Assembly (NCBI GenBank): GCA_021325175.1 | Contig: JAJPHS010000139.1 | Coordinates: 1-64,000 of the forward strand | Direction of reading: 5' to 3' | DNA from: Terriglobia bacterium | GTDB taxonomy: Bacteria; Acidobacteriota; Terriglobia; Bryobacterales; Bryobacteraceae | Length of the DNA stretch: 64,000 nt | The notes under the pieces: model-generated | What the model saw: only the letters and a program-made list of their open reading frames with translations | What the model was told of the DNA's origin: nothing | Database searches by the model: none | Shown: piece by piece, positions 38,237 to 50,680 of the stretch | Position numbering within the stretch: position 1 is the stretch's first letter | Layout: each line of letters starts with the position of its first letter | Position numbers and translations under genes: made by a program

Positions 38237-39610
38237 TCAGCCGATCTCGAGAATCGCCGCGCTCGCCGCGGGCAGATCGAGCCGGATTCGCCCGTTCTTA
38301 GCTGCCGGATGTTCGATTTTCGATGGCTTCCACGCGCCGCTGGAGGTTACTTCGGCTGCGGCGAGGGAAACGCCCGATTTCGCCTCGATTGAAGGAGCGC
38401 TAAGGCGCAGCAGAGAAGCTCGATTGGCTTCGACCTCAAACGAGCGCGGCGTGCGTCCTTTATTGATCAGTGTGAGCGCGAGAGCGCCGCCGTTTTGCGC
38501 GGCCCAAGCCTTCACCTCGGGCGGAGCATTCATTTCCACCGCGACCATCCGTCCCTTCGCCGCGAGCGCGAAGGCCAACATGCCGTAATATTCCGGGCGC
38601 GCCGAATAATGGCCGTGTTCATCGTCGCCGATCGGTGAATAGTGGCTTACGAAATCGAGTTGATTTACACCGGTTTCCATATTTACGCCGGCGCATCCGC
38701 TGGCAGCGAGCGTAAACAGATAATCGAGCACCCACAGCGCGGCGGCCATGGTATCGCTCACCCCCGCGCGTCCGCCGCCCGAAAATGAGTTCACTTCGCA
38801 GATGCGATACGGCAGCCCGGAGGCTTTCGAGGCGGCGTTGAGTTTGGCAAGCTCCGGCTCCAGCTTGGGATCGGGAGCAAGCAGCTTTTCGATCGTGCTG
38901 GCAGGGTTCTGGCCTTCGCGATAATAATGGTGCGTCAGCAGCACGGCATCGCGGCCTTCGTCGTTTGCGAAGCGCGTGACCCAATCGGTTTCCCGCGCGG
39001 CGTCGGGTCCGGCAAAACGGATGTTCGGGATCTCCTGGCGCAGCGCTTTCTTGAACCGCCGGTAATCAGCGAGCCATTCCTCGTAACCGTAGCCGGGTGG
39101 GCGATGCCCGGCGCGGCCGAACAGGTCGGGTTCGTTGCCGATCTCAAAGGCGAGCAGATTTGCGCCCGCCCCGGCTATGACCGCCTTCGCTTCCGCGACG
39201 GCTTCTTTTTCACTTCCGGCGCCAAGATTGAGCCCCCAGATAAGCTTCCAGCCGGTCGCTGCGCAGAATCCGCCGAGATCTTTCAAAACGCGATCGTTCA
39301 CCACGGTTCCCTTGGGCGTCGAAACCGGCGCGGCCAATGGGGAATAGCGCGCATAGTCGGAGGTATTGCCGCCAATGCGAATCACCCCGCGCGGGGCGAG
39401 CGTGCGCACCAGTTGCACATAAACGCGATTGTCGCGATGCAGCAGTCCAGGCCGCGCAACCGAGGAGATTTCGTAGCCGAGACCCATAAAATCGGCAGCG
39501 ATGCTGTAGCCCGGATTGCGCCGGGCGACAGCGACCCGGATCGGCTCATCGGCAAACGCGTTCGCGCTTGCAAGGGCGGCGGCGCCGGCGAGGAACTGGC
39601 GGCGATTCAT
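38237..39610 (-). CDS. secreted glycoside hydrolase (GH79/heparanase-like)
   Basis: Signal MNRRQFLAGAAALASANAFA; VIRIGGNTSDYARYSP, ANLLAFEIGNEPDLFG, YRICEVNSFSGGG. Confidence 0.8.
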   Translation of the reverse strand: MNRRQFLAGAAALASANAFADEPIRVAVARRNPGYSIAADFMGLGYEISSVARPGLLHRDNRVYVQLVRTLAPRGVIRIGGNTSDYARYSPLAAPVSTPKGTVVNDRVLKDLGGFCAATGWKLIWGLNLGAGSEKEAVAEAKAVIAGAGANLLAFEIGNEPDLFGRAGHRPPGYGYEEWLADYRRFKKALRQEIPNIRFAGPDAARETDWVTRFANDEGRDAVLLTHHYYREGQNPASTIEKLLAPDPKLEPELAKLNAASKASGLPYRICEVNSFSGGGRAGVSDTMAAALWVLDYLFTLAASGCAGVNMETGVNQLDFVSHYSPIGDDEHGHYSARPEYYGMLAFALAAKGRMVAVEMNAPPEVKAWAAQNGGALALTLINKGRTPRSFEVEANRASLLRLSAPSIEAKSGVSLAAAEVTSSGAWKPSKIEHPAAKNGRIRLDLPAASAAILEIG

Positions 39611-39663
39611 GCGTGTGAATAACGGCGCGCGGCGGAGTTAAAGCCCGCACAGACCGCGGAACG

Positions 39664-39735
39664 TATTATTACTGCTTCTTATTACTGCTTCGCCTCGATC
39701 TACTGCTTCGCCTCGATCTACTGCTTCGCCTCGGC
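39664..39735. repeat. 18-bp tandem repeat duplicating the cyclophilin stop codon, plus nested 13-bp repeat
   Basis: Minus strand GAGGCGAAGCAGTAGATC GAGGCGAAGCAGTAGATC GAGGCGAAGCAGTAATAAGAAGCAGTAATAATA. Confidence 0.9.
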
Positions 39736-40383
39736 CGCCGGTTTCGGCGGCGCGGGCACGATCGTCGCTCGAATAATTTTATCGACGTGCGGCATGTTGC
39801 GGTCGAGATAAGCCTGACCGCCGTTTTCGATCTCGCCTTCCTTGCTCGCCGTATCGCCGTAGCCGGAATAGAACTGCTCGGCAATTTCCATTCCTTCGAC
39901 CACCTGGCCGATCGGCGCAAATCCTTGCGAATCGAGGAAGGTGTTGTCCTTATAGTTGATGAAAAGCTGCGTGCCGCGCGAATTGGGCTGGCCGGTGGTG
40001 GCGAACGTCAGCGTGCCGCGCTTGTTCGACTGATAGGGCTTGGGATCGTCCGGCAGCCGGCGCGCTTCCCAGGTTTTGTTCACGGCGGGCGTCGGGCTGA
40101 TGCCGAACTGGCACATAAAATTCGGGATCACGCGGAAAAACGGCGCGCCGGTGAAGAATCCGCTGCGGACCAGTTGATAGAAACGATCCGCGCCGAGCGG
40201 CGCCCAGGCTCGAGTAATCTCGACGACGACGTCGCCCTTGGTCGTGGTAAGCTTCACGCGATAGACCGCCGGGGCGTGCGCTGCCGCCGGCGCCGCTTTG
40301 CTCGCCGTGCCGGTTTTCGTGGCGGTCTTGCTCTGGGCAAACGCCAGGCCACCAAGCAACAGAATCGTCAGGATGTGTTTCAT
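39718..40383 (-). CDS. peptidyl-prolyl cis-trans isomerase (cyclophilin), secreted
   Basis: Signal peptide MKHILTILLLGGLAFAQ; FYQLVRSGFFTGAPFFRVIPNFMCQFGI; GTLTFATTGQPNSRGTQLFINYKDN. Confidence 0.94.
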   Translation of the reverse strand: MKHILTILLLGGLAFAQSKTATKTGTASKAAPAAAHAPAVYRVKLTTTKGDVVVEITRAWAPLGADRFYQLVRSGFFTGAPFFRVIPNFMCQFGISPTPAVNKTWEARRLPDDPKPYQSNKRGTLTFATTGQPNSRGTQLFINYKDNTFLDSQGFAPIGQVVEGMEIAEQFYSGYGDTASKEGEIENGGQAYLDRNMPHVDKIIRATIVPAPPKPAAEAKQ

Positions 40384-40419
40384 AGAATTTCTATCATACT
40401 AAACCGGTTGACGCTTCTT

Positions 40420-40722
40420 TCACCTCGCCTGCCGCTGGCGAAATCGAAACTCGTGGCGCTTCATATCGACTTTGCCGCCGCGAAACGCCACGCCCTCCGA
40501 TTCCAGGCGCAGGCGCTGTTCGGCTCCGGCCTGGCGGGGCAGCAAAATTTTTCCGCCGGCCCCGAGCACACGATGCCACGGGAGTTTTCCTTCCGTATTG
40601 CGCAGCGCCCACGCCACGCGGCGCGCATTGCCCGGAAATCCGGCGGCTTTGGCGACGGCGCCGTAGGTGGAAACTTTACCCTGGGGGATTTTTCGGACAG
40701 CGGAGCGGATCTCGGCGAACAT
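40420..40722 (-). CDS. MGMT-fold alkyltransferase-like (ATL) protein
   Basis: IPQGKVSTYGAVAKAAGFPGNARRVAWALRNTEGKLPWHRVLGAGG; PWHRV in place of PCHRV. Confidence 0.88.
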   Translation of the reverse strand: MFAEIRSAVRKIPQGKVSTYGAVAKAAGFPGNARRVAWALRNTEGKLPWHRVLGAGGKILLPRQAGAEQRLRLESEGVAFRGGKVDMKRHEFRFRQRQAR

Positions 40723-40733
40723 AAACGCAGACT

Positions 40734-41225
40734 TTATGCGGATTTTTCGGCGAATTCGCGCGATAATCGCTCATAAGTCACTTCCAGCGTCTCCGGCAGC
40801 ACACGGGTTTCGCCGATCGTCGTCATGAAATTCACGTCGCCCGACCAGCGCGGCAGCAAATGCAAATGGATATGCCCGGCGACACCGGCGCCCGCGCTCG
40901 CGCCGATATTCATTCCCATGTTGAAGCCATCCGGGGTATACAGGCGGCGCAGCGCGGATTCGGCGAACTGCGCGAGCGCGGCCATTTCCCGCAGCGCCTC
41001 CAGATCGGCCTCGGCAAGCGAGGCGACGTGCGCGTACGGGGCGATCATCAGATGCCCGCTTGTGTAGGGGAACGCGTTCAGTATGATGAAATTTTTGGAG
41101 GCGCGCCACACCACGTAATTCTCGCGATCATTCGCGGAGCAGGCGGCGCGGCAGAAAAGACACCCGTCTCCCGGCGAGGCTTTGGAGACATAGCGGTAGC
41201 GCCACGGGCTCCAGAGATAATCCAT
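40734..41225 (-). CDS. HIT family hydrolase
   Basis: YVVWRASKNFIILNAFPYTSGHLMIAPYAHVASLAEA; GAGVAGHIHLHLLPRW. Confidence 0.94.
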   Translation of the reverse strand: MDYLWSPWRYRYVSKASPGDGCLFCRAACSANDRENYVVWRASKNFIILNAFPYTSGHLMIAPYAHVASLAEADLEALREMAALAQFAESALRRLYTPDGFNMGMNIGASAGAGVAGHIHLHLLPRWSGDVNFMTTIGETRVLPETLEVTYERLSREFAEKSA

Positions 41226-41246
41226 CTTAAAAAAGCCTGACGCCCT

Positions 41247-41576
41247 TCAGGCGTGGGTTTCCGGAGGTTGGCCGTCGGCGGCGGGCGCGCCTTCGCCGCT
41301 TTCGTTGTTGACCAGATCCTTTAGTTCCTTGCTGGGCTTGAAATAAGGGATTCGTTTGGCCGGGACTTCGACGCGCGCTCCGGTTTTCGGATTGCGGCCG
41401 ACGCGAGGCTGCCGCTGGCGCGTGCGGAAACTTCCGAAGCCGCGGATCTCGATTTTGTCTCCGGTTCGTAAGGCGCGCACAACGCTATCGAAGATCGCTT
41501 CCACGATCACCTCCGAATCCTTGCGCGTCATTTCCACCACCCGCGAGACCTCTTCGATAAGTTCCGCTTTGGTCAT
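41247..41576 (-). CDS. HU/IHF family DNA-binding protein
   Basis: MTKAELIEEVSRVVEMTRKDSEVIVEAIFDSVVRALRTGDKIEIRGFGSFRTRQRQPRVGRNPKTGARVEVPAKRIPYFKPSKELKD. Confidence 0.95.
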   Translation of the reverse strand: MTKAELIEEVSRVVEMTRKDSEVIVEAIFDSVVRALRTGDKIEIRGFGSFRTRQRQPRVGRNPKTGARVEVPAKRIPYFKPSKELKDLVNNESGEGAPAADGQPPETHA

Positions 41577-43297
41577 CGTTCCCCTTTCCCTCGTAAGCTC
41601 ATGGCTTCTTCTATCGTCATGGTCGCCGCGGCGGCCTGGCGCTGATAATCTTCCAGGCGAGTGCGCTCTTCCTCCTCGGCCACGGCGCGCAAGCTTAAGC
41701 CGATTTTTTTGTCCGCTTCGTTCATCTTGATAATCTTGAAATCGTATTCTTCGCCGATCGGGAGCGGCGATTCGCCCTCGGGAGTGCCGGAGGGCATTGG
41801 GGGAATCTCGGATTTATGGCTCAGCGCCTCGACGCCCGGCGCCAGCTCCACGAATACCCCGAAGGCGCAGGCGCGGCAGACGCGCCCGCGAACCATGTCG
41901 CCGACTTCGTGCGATCGGAAAAAGCTTTCCCACGCATCCGGCTGAAGCTGCTTGATCCCGAGCGAAAGGCGGCGATTCGGGGCGTCGATATTTAAAATCA
42001 CGGCCTGCATCACCTGGCCCTTTTTCAAAACCTCCGACGGATGTTTGACGTGCTTGGTCCAGGAAAGGTCGGAGACGTGAACCAGCCCGTCCACGCCCTC
42101 CTCGATTTCCAGAAACGCGCCGAAATCGGCGAGCTTTCGCACCCGTCCTTCGACCACGCTGCCGATGCTGTAGCGCTCGGCCACCGTGGTCCAGGGATCG
42201 GGCTCGAGCTGTTTGATGCCGAGCGAAACGCGGCGATCCTTGGGCTTGACCTCGAGCACCACGGCCTCCACCTGATCGCCGACCTTCACCACCTTGCTCG
42301 GATGCTTCATCCGCCGGCTCCAGGTCATTTCCGAAACGTGGATCAAGCCTTCGACGCCGGGCTCGATTTCGACGAAGGCGCCGTAATCGGTGATGCTCAT
42401 GACGCGCCCGATGACGCGGCTTCCCGGCGGGCAGCGCTGCGGCAGCGTTTCCCACGGGTCCGGCGTCAACTGGCGCAGGCCGAGCGAGATTCGCTCCTTT
42501 TCGCGATCGAACTTTAAAACCTTGACCGTGATTTCATCGCCGACGTGGACCACCTCGCTCGGATGATTCACGCGGCCGTGCGACATGTCGCTTACGTGCA
42601 ACAAGCCATCGATTCCGCCCAGATCGACAAAAGCGCCGTAGTCGGTCAGGTTTTTCACCACGCCGGTGACCACCGCGCCTTCAAAAAGATGCTGTAGCGC
42701 GTTCTGCTTGCGCGCCTTCAGATCCTCCTCGATGGCCATTTTGCGCGAAACCACGACATTCCCGCGCCGCCGGTTGATCTTGAGAACCTTGACCGGGATG
42801 TCCTGGCCGATAAACTGATCGAGGTCGTGAATCGGCCGCAGATCCACTTGCGAGCCCGGCATGAACGCCGGCACGCCGACGTCTACCATCAGGCCGCCCT
42901 TGGTGCGCTCGATCACGCGCCCGGACACCAGAAGCTGCTCGCGCATCGCGCGCTCAAGCGTGTCCCAAATCCGCAGCCGGCTTGCCTTCGAATAGGAAAG
43001 GAGCACGTAGCCTTCCGGCTGAGCGCCGTGGCGGTCGATCATTACGTCGATCGTGTCGCCGGGGCGCACCGGCACGGTGCCATCGGGCTGCCGGAGCTGC
43101 TCGATGGGAACTACGCCTTCAAGCTTGTAGCCGAAATCGACGATGATTTCCTGCGGGGTGACTTTGACGACGTGGCCCTGCAACAGCTCCCCTTCAGAAG
43201 GAGGGGCGAGATGACTGTAGTCTTCGATGAGATGCTCGAGGTCATCTTCAGCGGGGAAGTTGACATCCACATCCCGTTCATCTGCGCTGCTGGCCAT
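41573..43297 (-). CDS. rpsA: 30S ribosomal protein S1
   Basis: Multiple S1 repeats (DYGAFVDLGGIDGLLHVSDMSHGRVNHPSEVVHVGDEITVKVLKFDREKERISLGLRQL...). Confidence 0.96.
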   Translation of the reverse strand: MASSADERDVDVNFPAEDDLEHLIEDYSHLAPPSEGELLQGHVVKVTPQEIIVDFGYKLEGVVPIEQLRQPDGTVPVRPGDTIDVMIDRHGAQPEGYVLLSYSKASRLRIWDTLERAMREQLLVSGRVIERTKGGLMVDVGVPAFMPGSQVDLRPIHDLDQFIGQDIPVKVLKINRRRGNVVVSRKMAIEEDLKARKQNALQHLFEGAVVTGVVKNLTDYGAFVDLGGIDGLLHVSDMSHGRVNHPSEVVHVGDEITVKVLKFDREKERISLGLRQLTPDPWETLPQRCPPGSRVIGRVMSITDYGAFVEIEPGVEGLIHVSEMTWSRRMKHPSKVVKVGDQVEAVVLEVKPKDRRVSLGIKQLEPDPWTTVAERYSIGSVVEGRVRKLADFGAFLEIEEGVDGLVHVSDLSWTKHVKHPSEVLKKGQVMQAVILNIDAPNRRLSLGIKQLQPDAWESFFRSHEVGDMVRGRVCRACAFGVFVELAPGVEALSHKSEIPPMPSGTPEGESPLPIGEEYDFKIIKMNEADKKIGLSLRAVAEEEERTRLEDYQRQAAAATMTIEEAMSLRGKGER

Positions 43298-43338
43298 TCC
43301 AATCTCCGGCGAAACCGTTGAAGAATCAGTACTTCAGA

Positions 43339-43367
43339 ACTATAGCCGAGGCGGTAGTCCTTGTCAA
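43339..43367 (-). promoter_or_regulatory. sigma-70-type promoter of rpsA (TTGACA-N17-TATAGT)
   Basis: Minus strand TTGACA AGGACTACCGCCTCGGC TATAGT, about 40 bp upstream of rpsA. Confidence 0.85.
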
Positions 43368-43464
43368 CCTGAGTCGTCGGCGGTCCCCATGTTGGTTTTA
43401 CCATAATTAGATGCCGAAAGGGAGCTAAACCTTCTTTGAGACCACGCTATGCCGACTGGCGTAA

Positions 43465-46337
<2,873 letters not shown>

Positions 46338-46404
46338 TGCCGCGCAACTCGGAGGCTCAACAGCGGGGATGGTCGAGGGTCCTGATTCGGAAACCCGGTG
46401 AACG

Positions 46405-47151
46405 CTAATGCCGCCAGCGATGGAGGCGCGAATCCAGCTTTAGCTTCCTTTTGATGTCCGGCCAGAACTCCTGCATCACGTCGGAGCCGGCGGCGATTCC
46501 CAGGCCCACCGTTCCCGCGCGCAGCGGCTGCGGGCTCAGGAAATGCTGCAATCCCCAGCGATCGGCCAAGAGCGGGGCGCCGTAGGCTGCGGCAAAAAGG
46601 CTGTAGGCCGGCATCGTTCCGCCCGAATCATTTCGCACCAGAAATGTTCGGGTGACCGCGTACTTGACCCGCGTCCAGGCCGTGCCCGTGCCCAGCACGA
46701 AATAGCGCGGATCTTCATGATCGAAGGCGCGCACGCCAAAGGCCAGGTTCTGGCGCAGGAAGCTTCTCCCCAGAAACGACGCCGTGCGGACGCCATAGGA
46801 ATCCTCCACGCCCCACGGCATTCGCTTGCGCAGCAGCAGATCCGCGCCCGAACGGAAGTTGTAAAGAACCATTGCTCCGGGCGAAAAAACCTTGTTGGCC
46901 GTAAACATGTACTTTTGGCCGAGCGTCAGCGGCACGAAGGGGGCGGGCACGGTGGTTGAGGCGCCGTCCGGCGGAGCTTGCGCATCCTGAGACTGCGAAT
47001 CCGGAGCCAGCGATGTTTGCGCTGTTAATGGCGCCAGCGAAACTCCGCCGAACGCTAGCACGACCCACGCGGTAAAACAAAATCGCGTCAAAAAAACAAT
47101 ATCCTCGTTACGGCTTTGGACTACTATACGCTGGAAAATTCTTTTCCACAA
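46405..47151 (-). CDS. hypothetical exported protein
   Basis: Hydrophobic N-terminal segment FCFTAWVVLAFGGVSLAPLTAQ; start uncertain. Confidence 0.7.
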   Translation of the reverse strand: MWKRIFQRIVVQSRNEDIVFLTRFCFTAWVVLAFGGVSLAPLTAQTSLAPDSQSQDAQAPPDGASTTVPAPFVPLTLGQKYMFTANKVFSPGAMVLYNFRSGADLLLRKRMPWGVEDSYGVRTASFLGRSFLRQNLAFGVRAFDHEDPRYFVLGTGTAWTRVKYAVTRTFLVRNDSGGTMPAYSLFAAAYGAPLLADRWGLQHFLSPQPLRAGTVGLGIAAGSDVMQEFWPDIKRKLKLDSRLHRWRH

Positions 47152-47212
47152 GGGAAATTTTTACGAAACACGGCGACAAAGCGCCTCTGGCGGGGCTTAT
47201 TCCTGTAAACCG

Positions 47213-48388
47213 CTAAACCGCGCCGGATTCGCGCAGGCGCGCGATTTCGGATTCGGAATAACCGAGCTCTTTTAAAACCGCTTCAGTGTGCTCGCCGAGA
47301 GCGGGAACCGCAGCCATTTGTGCGTCTACGCGGCCCGGCGGCAACAGCATTGGGAGGGGGCCGGCCGGCGTCGCCACGCTGCGCCAGCGGCAGCGAGCCT
47401 TCAGTTGCGGGTGCGACCACGCCTCCGCCATTTCGTTCATTCGCGCGCTGGCGATACCGGCGCGCTCCAGCCGGGCTAGAACTTCGCCGGCGCTCAGCCC
47501 GGAAAACGCCTCGCAGATGATTTCGGTGAGCGCAGCGCGATGTTCCGAGCGCAGGAAATTCGTCGCAAAACGCGCGTCCGCCGCCAGTTCTGGCCGCTCC
47601 AGCACAATTTGGCAAAAAGCGAGCCATTCTCTTTCGTTTTGCAATCCGAAAAAAACCTTGCGGCCATCGCCCGCCGGAAAAGGACCGTAAGGAAACACGG
47701 TGGCGTGAAATGCGCCGCTGCGCGCCGGAGGCGGCGCGCCGTCGATCGTGTAATAAAGCGGATAGCCCATCCATTCGCTGAGCGATTCGAACAGCGACAG
47801 ATCGATGTGGCAGCCGTAACCGGTTTTTTCGCGTTGAACCAGCGCGGCCAGAATATTCGTCACCGCGTACATCGCGGCGGAAATGTCGGCGATGGAAATT
47901 CCGCACTTGGCTGGTTCGTCCGGCGTGCCGGTGATCGACAGCAGACCGGCCTCGGCCTGGATCAGGAGATCATACGCTTTTTTCGAGGCAAAAGGCCCCG
48001 TGGCGCCGTAACCGGAAATATCGCAGGAAATCAGCCGCGGATAGCGCGGGTGAAGCGATTCGAAGCCGAGCCCCAGGCGCGCCGCCGCTCCGGGCGCGAG
48101 ATTTTGCATGAGAACGTCGGCTTTCTCGACCAATTTGAACAGAATTTCGCTCGCCGCGGCATGTTTCAGATCGAGCGTGACGCTTTCTTTGGAGCGATTG
48201 GTCCAGACGAAGTGCGAGGAAAGGCCGCGGGCGCGGCGATCGTAGTCGCGGGCGAAATCGCCGCCGCCGGGGCGCTCGATTTTGATGACGCGCGCGCCGA
48301 GATCAGCCAAATGCCTGCTCGCCAGCGGAGCGGAGACGGCATGCTCCAGGCTGAGGACGACAACTCCGTCGAGCGGCAGCGATGGCAT
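47213..48388 (-). CDS. CaiB/BaiF family CoA-transferase
   Basis: LPLDGVVVLSLEHAVSAPLASRHLADLGARVIKIERPGGGDFARDYD; KESVTLDLKH; CDISGYGATGPFASKKAYDLLIQAEAGLLSITG. Confidence 0.95.
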   Translation of the reverse strand: MPSLPLDGVVVLSLEHAVSAPLASRHLADLGARVIKIERPGGGDFARDYDRRARGLSSHFVWTNRSKESVTLDLKHAAASEILFKLVEKADVLMQNLAPGAAARLGLGFESLHPRYPRLISCDISGYGATGPFASKKAYDLLIQAEAGLLSITGTPDEPAKCGISIADISAAMYAVTNILAALVQREKTGYGCHIDLSLFESLSEWMGYPLYYTIDGAPPPARSGAFHATVFPYGPFPAGDGRKVFFGLQNEREWLAFCQIVLERPELAADARFATNFLRSEHRAALTEIICEAFSGLSAGEVLARLERAGIASARMNEMAEAWSHPQLKARCRWRSVATPAGPLPMLLPPGRVDAQMAAVPALGEHTEAVLKELGYSESEIARLRESGAV

Positions 48389-48400
48389 AAAAGATGAATG

Positions 48401-49195
48401 TTACGACATCGCGCGCGAGGCTTCGCTCAGGATGCGTTCGGCGCGGGTGATCACCGGGCGGTCGACCATTTTGCCGCGCACCAGAATTGGCCCGCCGGCC
48501 GAGCGCCGCGCGGCTTCGACGATCTCCTCGGCCCAGGCGATTTCGGCCGCACGGGGGCGAAAGCATTCATTCACGATCGGGATCTGCCGGGGATGGATGC
48601 ACAGTTTTCCGCCGAAGCCGAGGCGGATGGCGCGCTCGGTATCGGCGCGGATCAGATCGAGGGAATCAATGGCGGTGGTGATGCCATCGATGGGCGGAAG
48701 AAGTCCGGCGAGGCGGGAAGCGAGAACGATGGTTGAACGGAAGAACAGCAACTCGTCATCGGAGACGCCGAGGTCGAGCTGCAAGTCCAGATGACCGAAC
48801 ACCAGGCGCTGGACGCACGGGCATCGCGCGATTTCAACCGCGTTGGCGATACCGCGGGCGGTTTCGATGAGCGGCAGCAGAGCCGTCTGCGCGGAACATT
48901 GGCCGGCGGCGGTCAGAACATGATCGGGAGTTTCTGTTTTGGGAAGGACGATCGCGGCGCATTGCCCGCAGGCCGCGGTGTCCTCCCGGAACCATTCGGT
49001 TTCGACGGCGTTGACGCGCACGATCATGCCCGGCGGAAGATTCTTCAGCGCCTGGCGCGCGGCGCTTTTTTCGGGCGGCGGAACGGCGTCTTCCAGGTCG
49101 GCGATGACGGCGTGCGCGCCGGAGGCCAGGGCTTTTTCGAAGCGATCCGGCCGGGTGGCGGGGACGAAAAGGTAAGAACGCGGGATCGGGGTCAT
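48401..49195 (-). CDS. HpcH/HpaI aldolase / CitE-like lyase
   Basis: MTPIPRSYLFVPATRPDRFEKALASGAHAVIADLEDAVPPPEKSAAR; RLGFGGKLCIHPRQIPIVNE; ORF extension to 50746 rejected. Confidence 0.92.
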   Translation of the reverse strand: MTPIPRSYLFVPATRPDRFEKALASGAHAVIADLEDAVPPPEKSAARQALKNLPPGMIVRVNAVETEWFREDTAACGQCAAIVLPKTETPDHVLTAAGQCSAQTALLPLIETARGIANAVEIARCPCVQRLVFGHLDLQLDLGVSDDELLFFRSTIVLASRLAGLLPPIDGITTAIDSLDLIRADTERAIRLGFGGKLCIHPRQIPIVNECFRPRAAEIAWAEEIVEAARRSAGGPILVRGKMVDRPVITRAERILSEASRAMS

Positions 49196-49264
49196 GCGAA
49201 GGAACCATGGTACGTGATGGCGCGGCATGAAGTCGCCGCCGGAATTTTGAGTTACAATCGCGTT

Positions 49265-50680
49265 TTGAATCGCGCCTGCTTTGTCGTCGCGGCGGCCTTC
49301 CTGGCGGCTTGCTCCAAGCCCGGTTCCGAAAATCCGCCGCCGATTCCCAAACTGCAAATCGAGCGCTTCAAGCCGCAAATTCGCGCGCGGCTCAAGGAGG
49401 CGTATCGCGCGGCGCTGGCTCGGCCGAACGACGCCGGCGCAAACGGCGAGCTGGGGATGCTGCTTCACGCCTTCGAGCAACTGGAATCGGCCGAGGCGTG
49501 CTATCGCCGCGCCCGCGCCTTCGATGCGGGACGATTCGACTGGGCATATTATCTCGGGCTGGTGCAATCGCTGAACGGCGAAAACGCCGAAGCGGCGAAA
49601 AATCTCGCCGACGCGATTCGCCTCGATCCGGGATATGTGCCGGCGAAAATCAAGCTGGCCGAAGTGCTGCTGATTTTGGGACGGCTGGAAGAAAGCCGGC
49701 AAATTTCGGAAGCGCTGCTCAAAGACGATCCGCGAATCGCACCGGCGTATTATTGGCTGGGTCGCGCGGCATCGGCTCGCGGCGATCTGCGCGAGGCCGA
49801 GCAGTGGTACGCGCAAGCCTGCCAGCAGTGGCCCAGCTACGGAACGGCGCATTACGCGCTCGCGCTGGCTTATCAGAAAACCGGCCAGAGCACGAAGGCG
49901 CAGCGGCACATGTCCGTGTATCAGAAATATCAGGCCAATGGCGATCCGGAGCCGGAGGATCCCAAGCTCGAAGCGGTGCGCGCGCTGGATAATTCGGCGA
50001 TCGCGCATCTGATGAAAGCGGCGGATCTGGAAAACGCGGGCCAGATGCGGCAGGCCATCGCGGAGGATGAAGAGGCTGCGCGCCAGGATCCGAAGCTGGT
50101 GCAGGCGCGGGCCAATCTCATTTCCCTTTATGCCCGCGCGGGCGAACCCGAAAAAGCGGAACAGGCGTATCGGGCCGTGCTCGCCATTAATCCGAATCTT
50201 CCGCAGAGCCATTACGATTACGGCGTGTTTCTGGTGAGCCGCTCGCGATTCGCGGAGGCGGAAGCCGCGTTTGACAAGGCCATCGAGTGCAGCCCGCATT
50301 ACGCGGAAGCGCACAGCAATCTGGGCGCGATGCTGGAGCGCCGCGGCAGGCTGGATGAAGCGGCGCGGGAATATCGCGCGGCGATCGAGGATAAGCCGAA
50401 TTTCCGGCAGGCGCATTATCAGCTCGGCCGATTGCTGCTGATGGAGCGCAAGCCTGCGCAGGCGATCGAGGAGTTGCGCCAGACGCTCGAGCCATCCGAC
50501 GAGGCGACGCCGCAATTCTTGTACGCGCTCGGAGTGGCATGCGCCGAAGCGAACGATTTCGCCTCCGCGCGGGACTACTTGCGGCGCGGCGCCTCGCAGG
50601 CCCAGGCGCTCGGTCAGGATGAGCTGGCATCGCGGATTCAAGGCGTGCTCGCGCGTCTGGAGCAGAGCGGCGGAAAATGA
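49265..50680 (+). CDS. TPR repeat lipoprotein
   Basis: TTG start; lipobox FVVAAAFLAACSKPG; many TPR units (AEQAYRAVLAINPNLPQSHYDYGVFL...). Confidence 0.88.
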   Translation: MNRACFVVAAAFLAACSKPGSENPPPIPKLQIERFKPQIRARLKEAYRAALARPNDAGANGELGMLLHAFEQLESAEACYRRARAFDAGRFDWAYYLGLVQSLNGENAEAAKNLADAIRLDPGYVPAKIKLAEVLLILGRLEESRQISEALLKDDPRIAPAYYWLGRAASARGDLREAEQWYAQACQQWPSYGTAHYALALAYQKTGQSTKAQRHMSVYQKYQANGDPEPEDPKLEAVRALDNSAIAHLMKAADLENAGQMRQAIAEDEEAARQDPKLVQARANLISLYARAGEPEKAEQAYRAVLAINPNLPQSHYDYGVFLVSRSRFAEAEAAFDKAIECSPHYAEAHSNLGAMLERRGRLDEAAREYRAAIEDKPNFRQAHYQLGRLLLMERKPAQAIEELRQTLEPSDEATPQFLYALGVACAEANDFASARDYLRRGASQAQALGQDELASRIQGVLARLEQSGGK

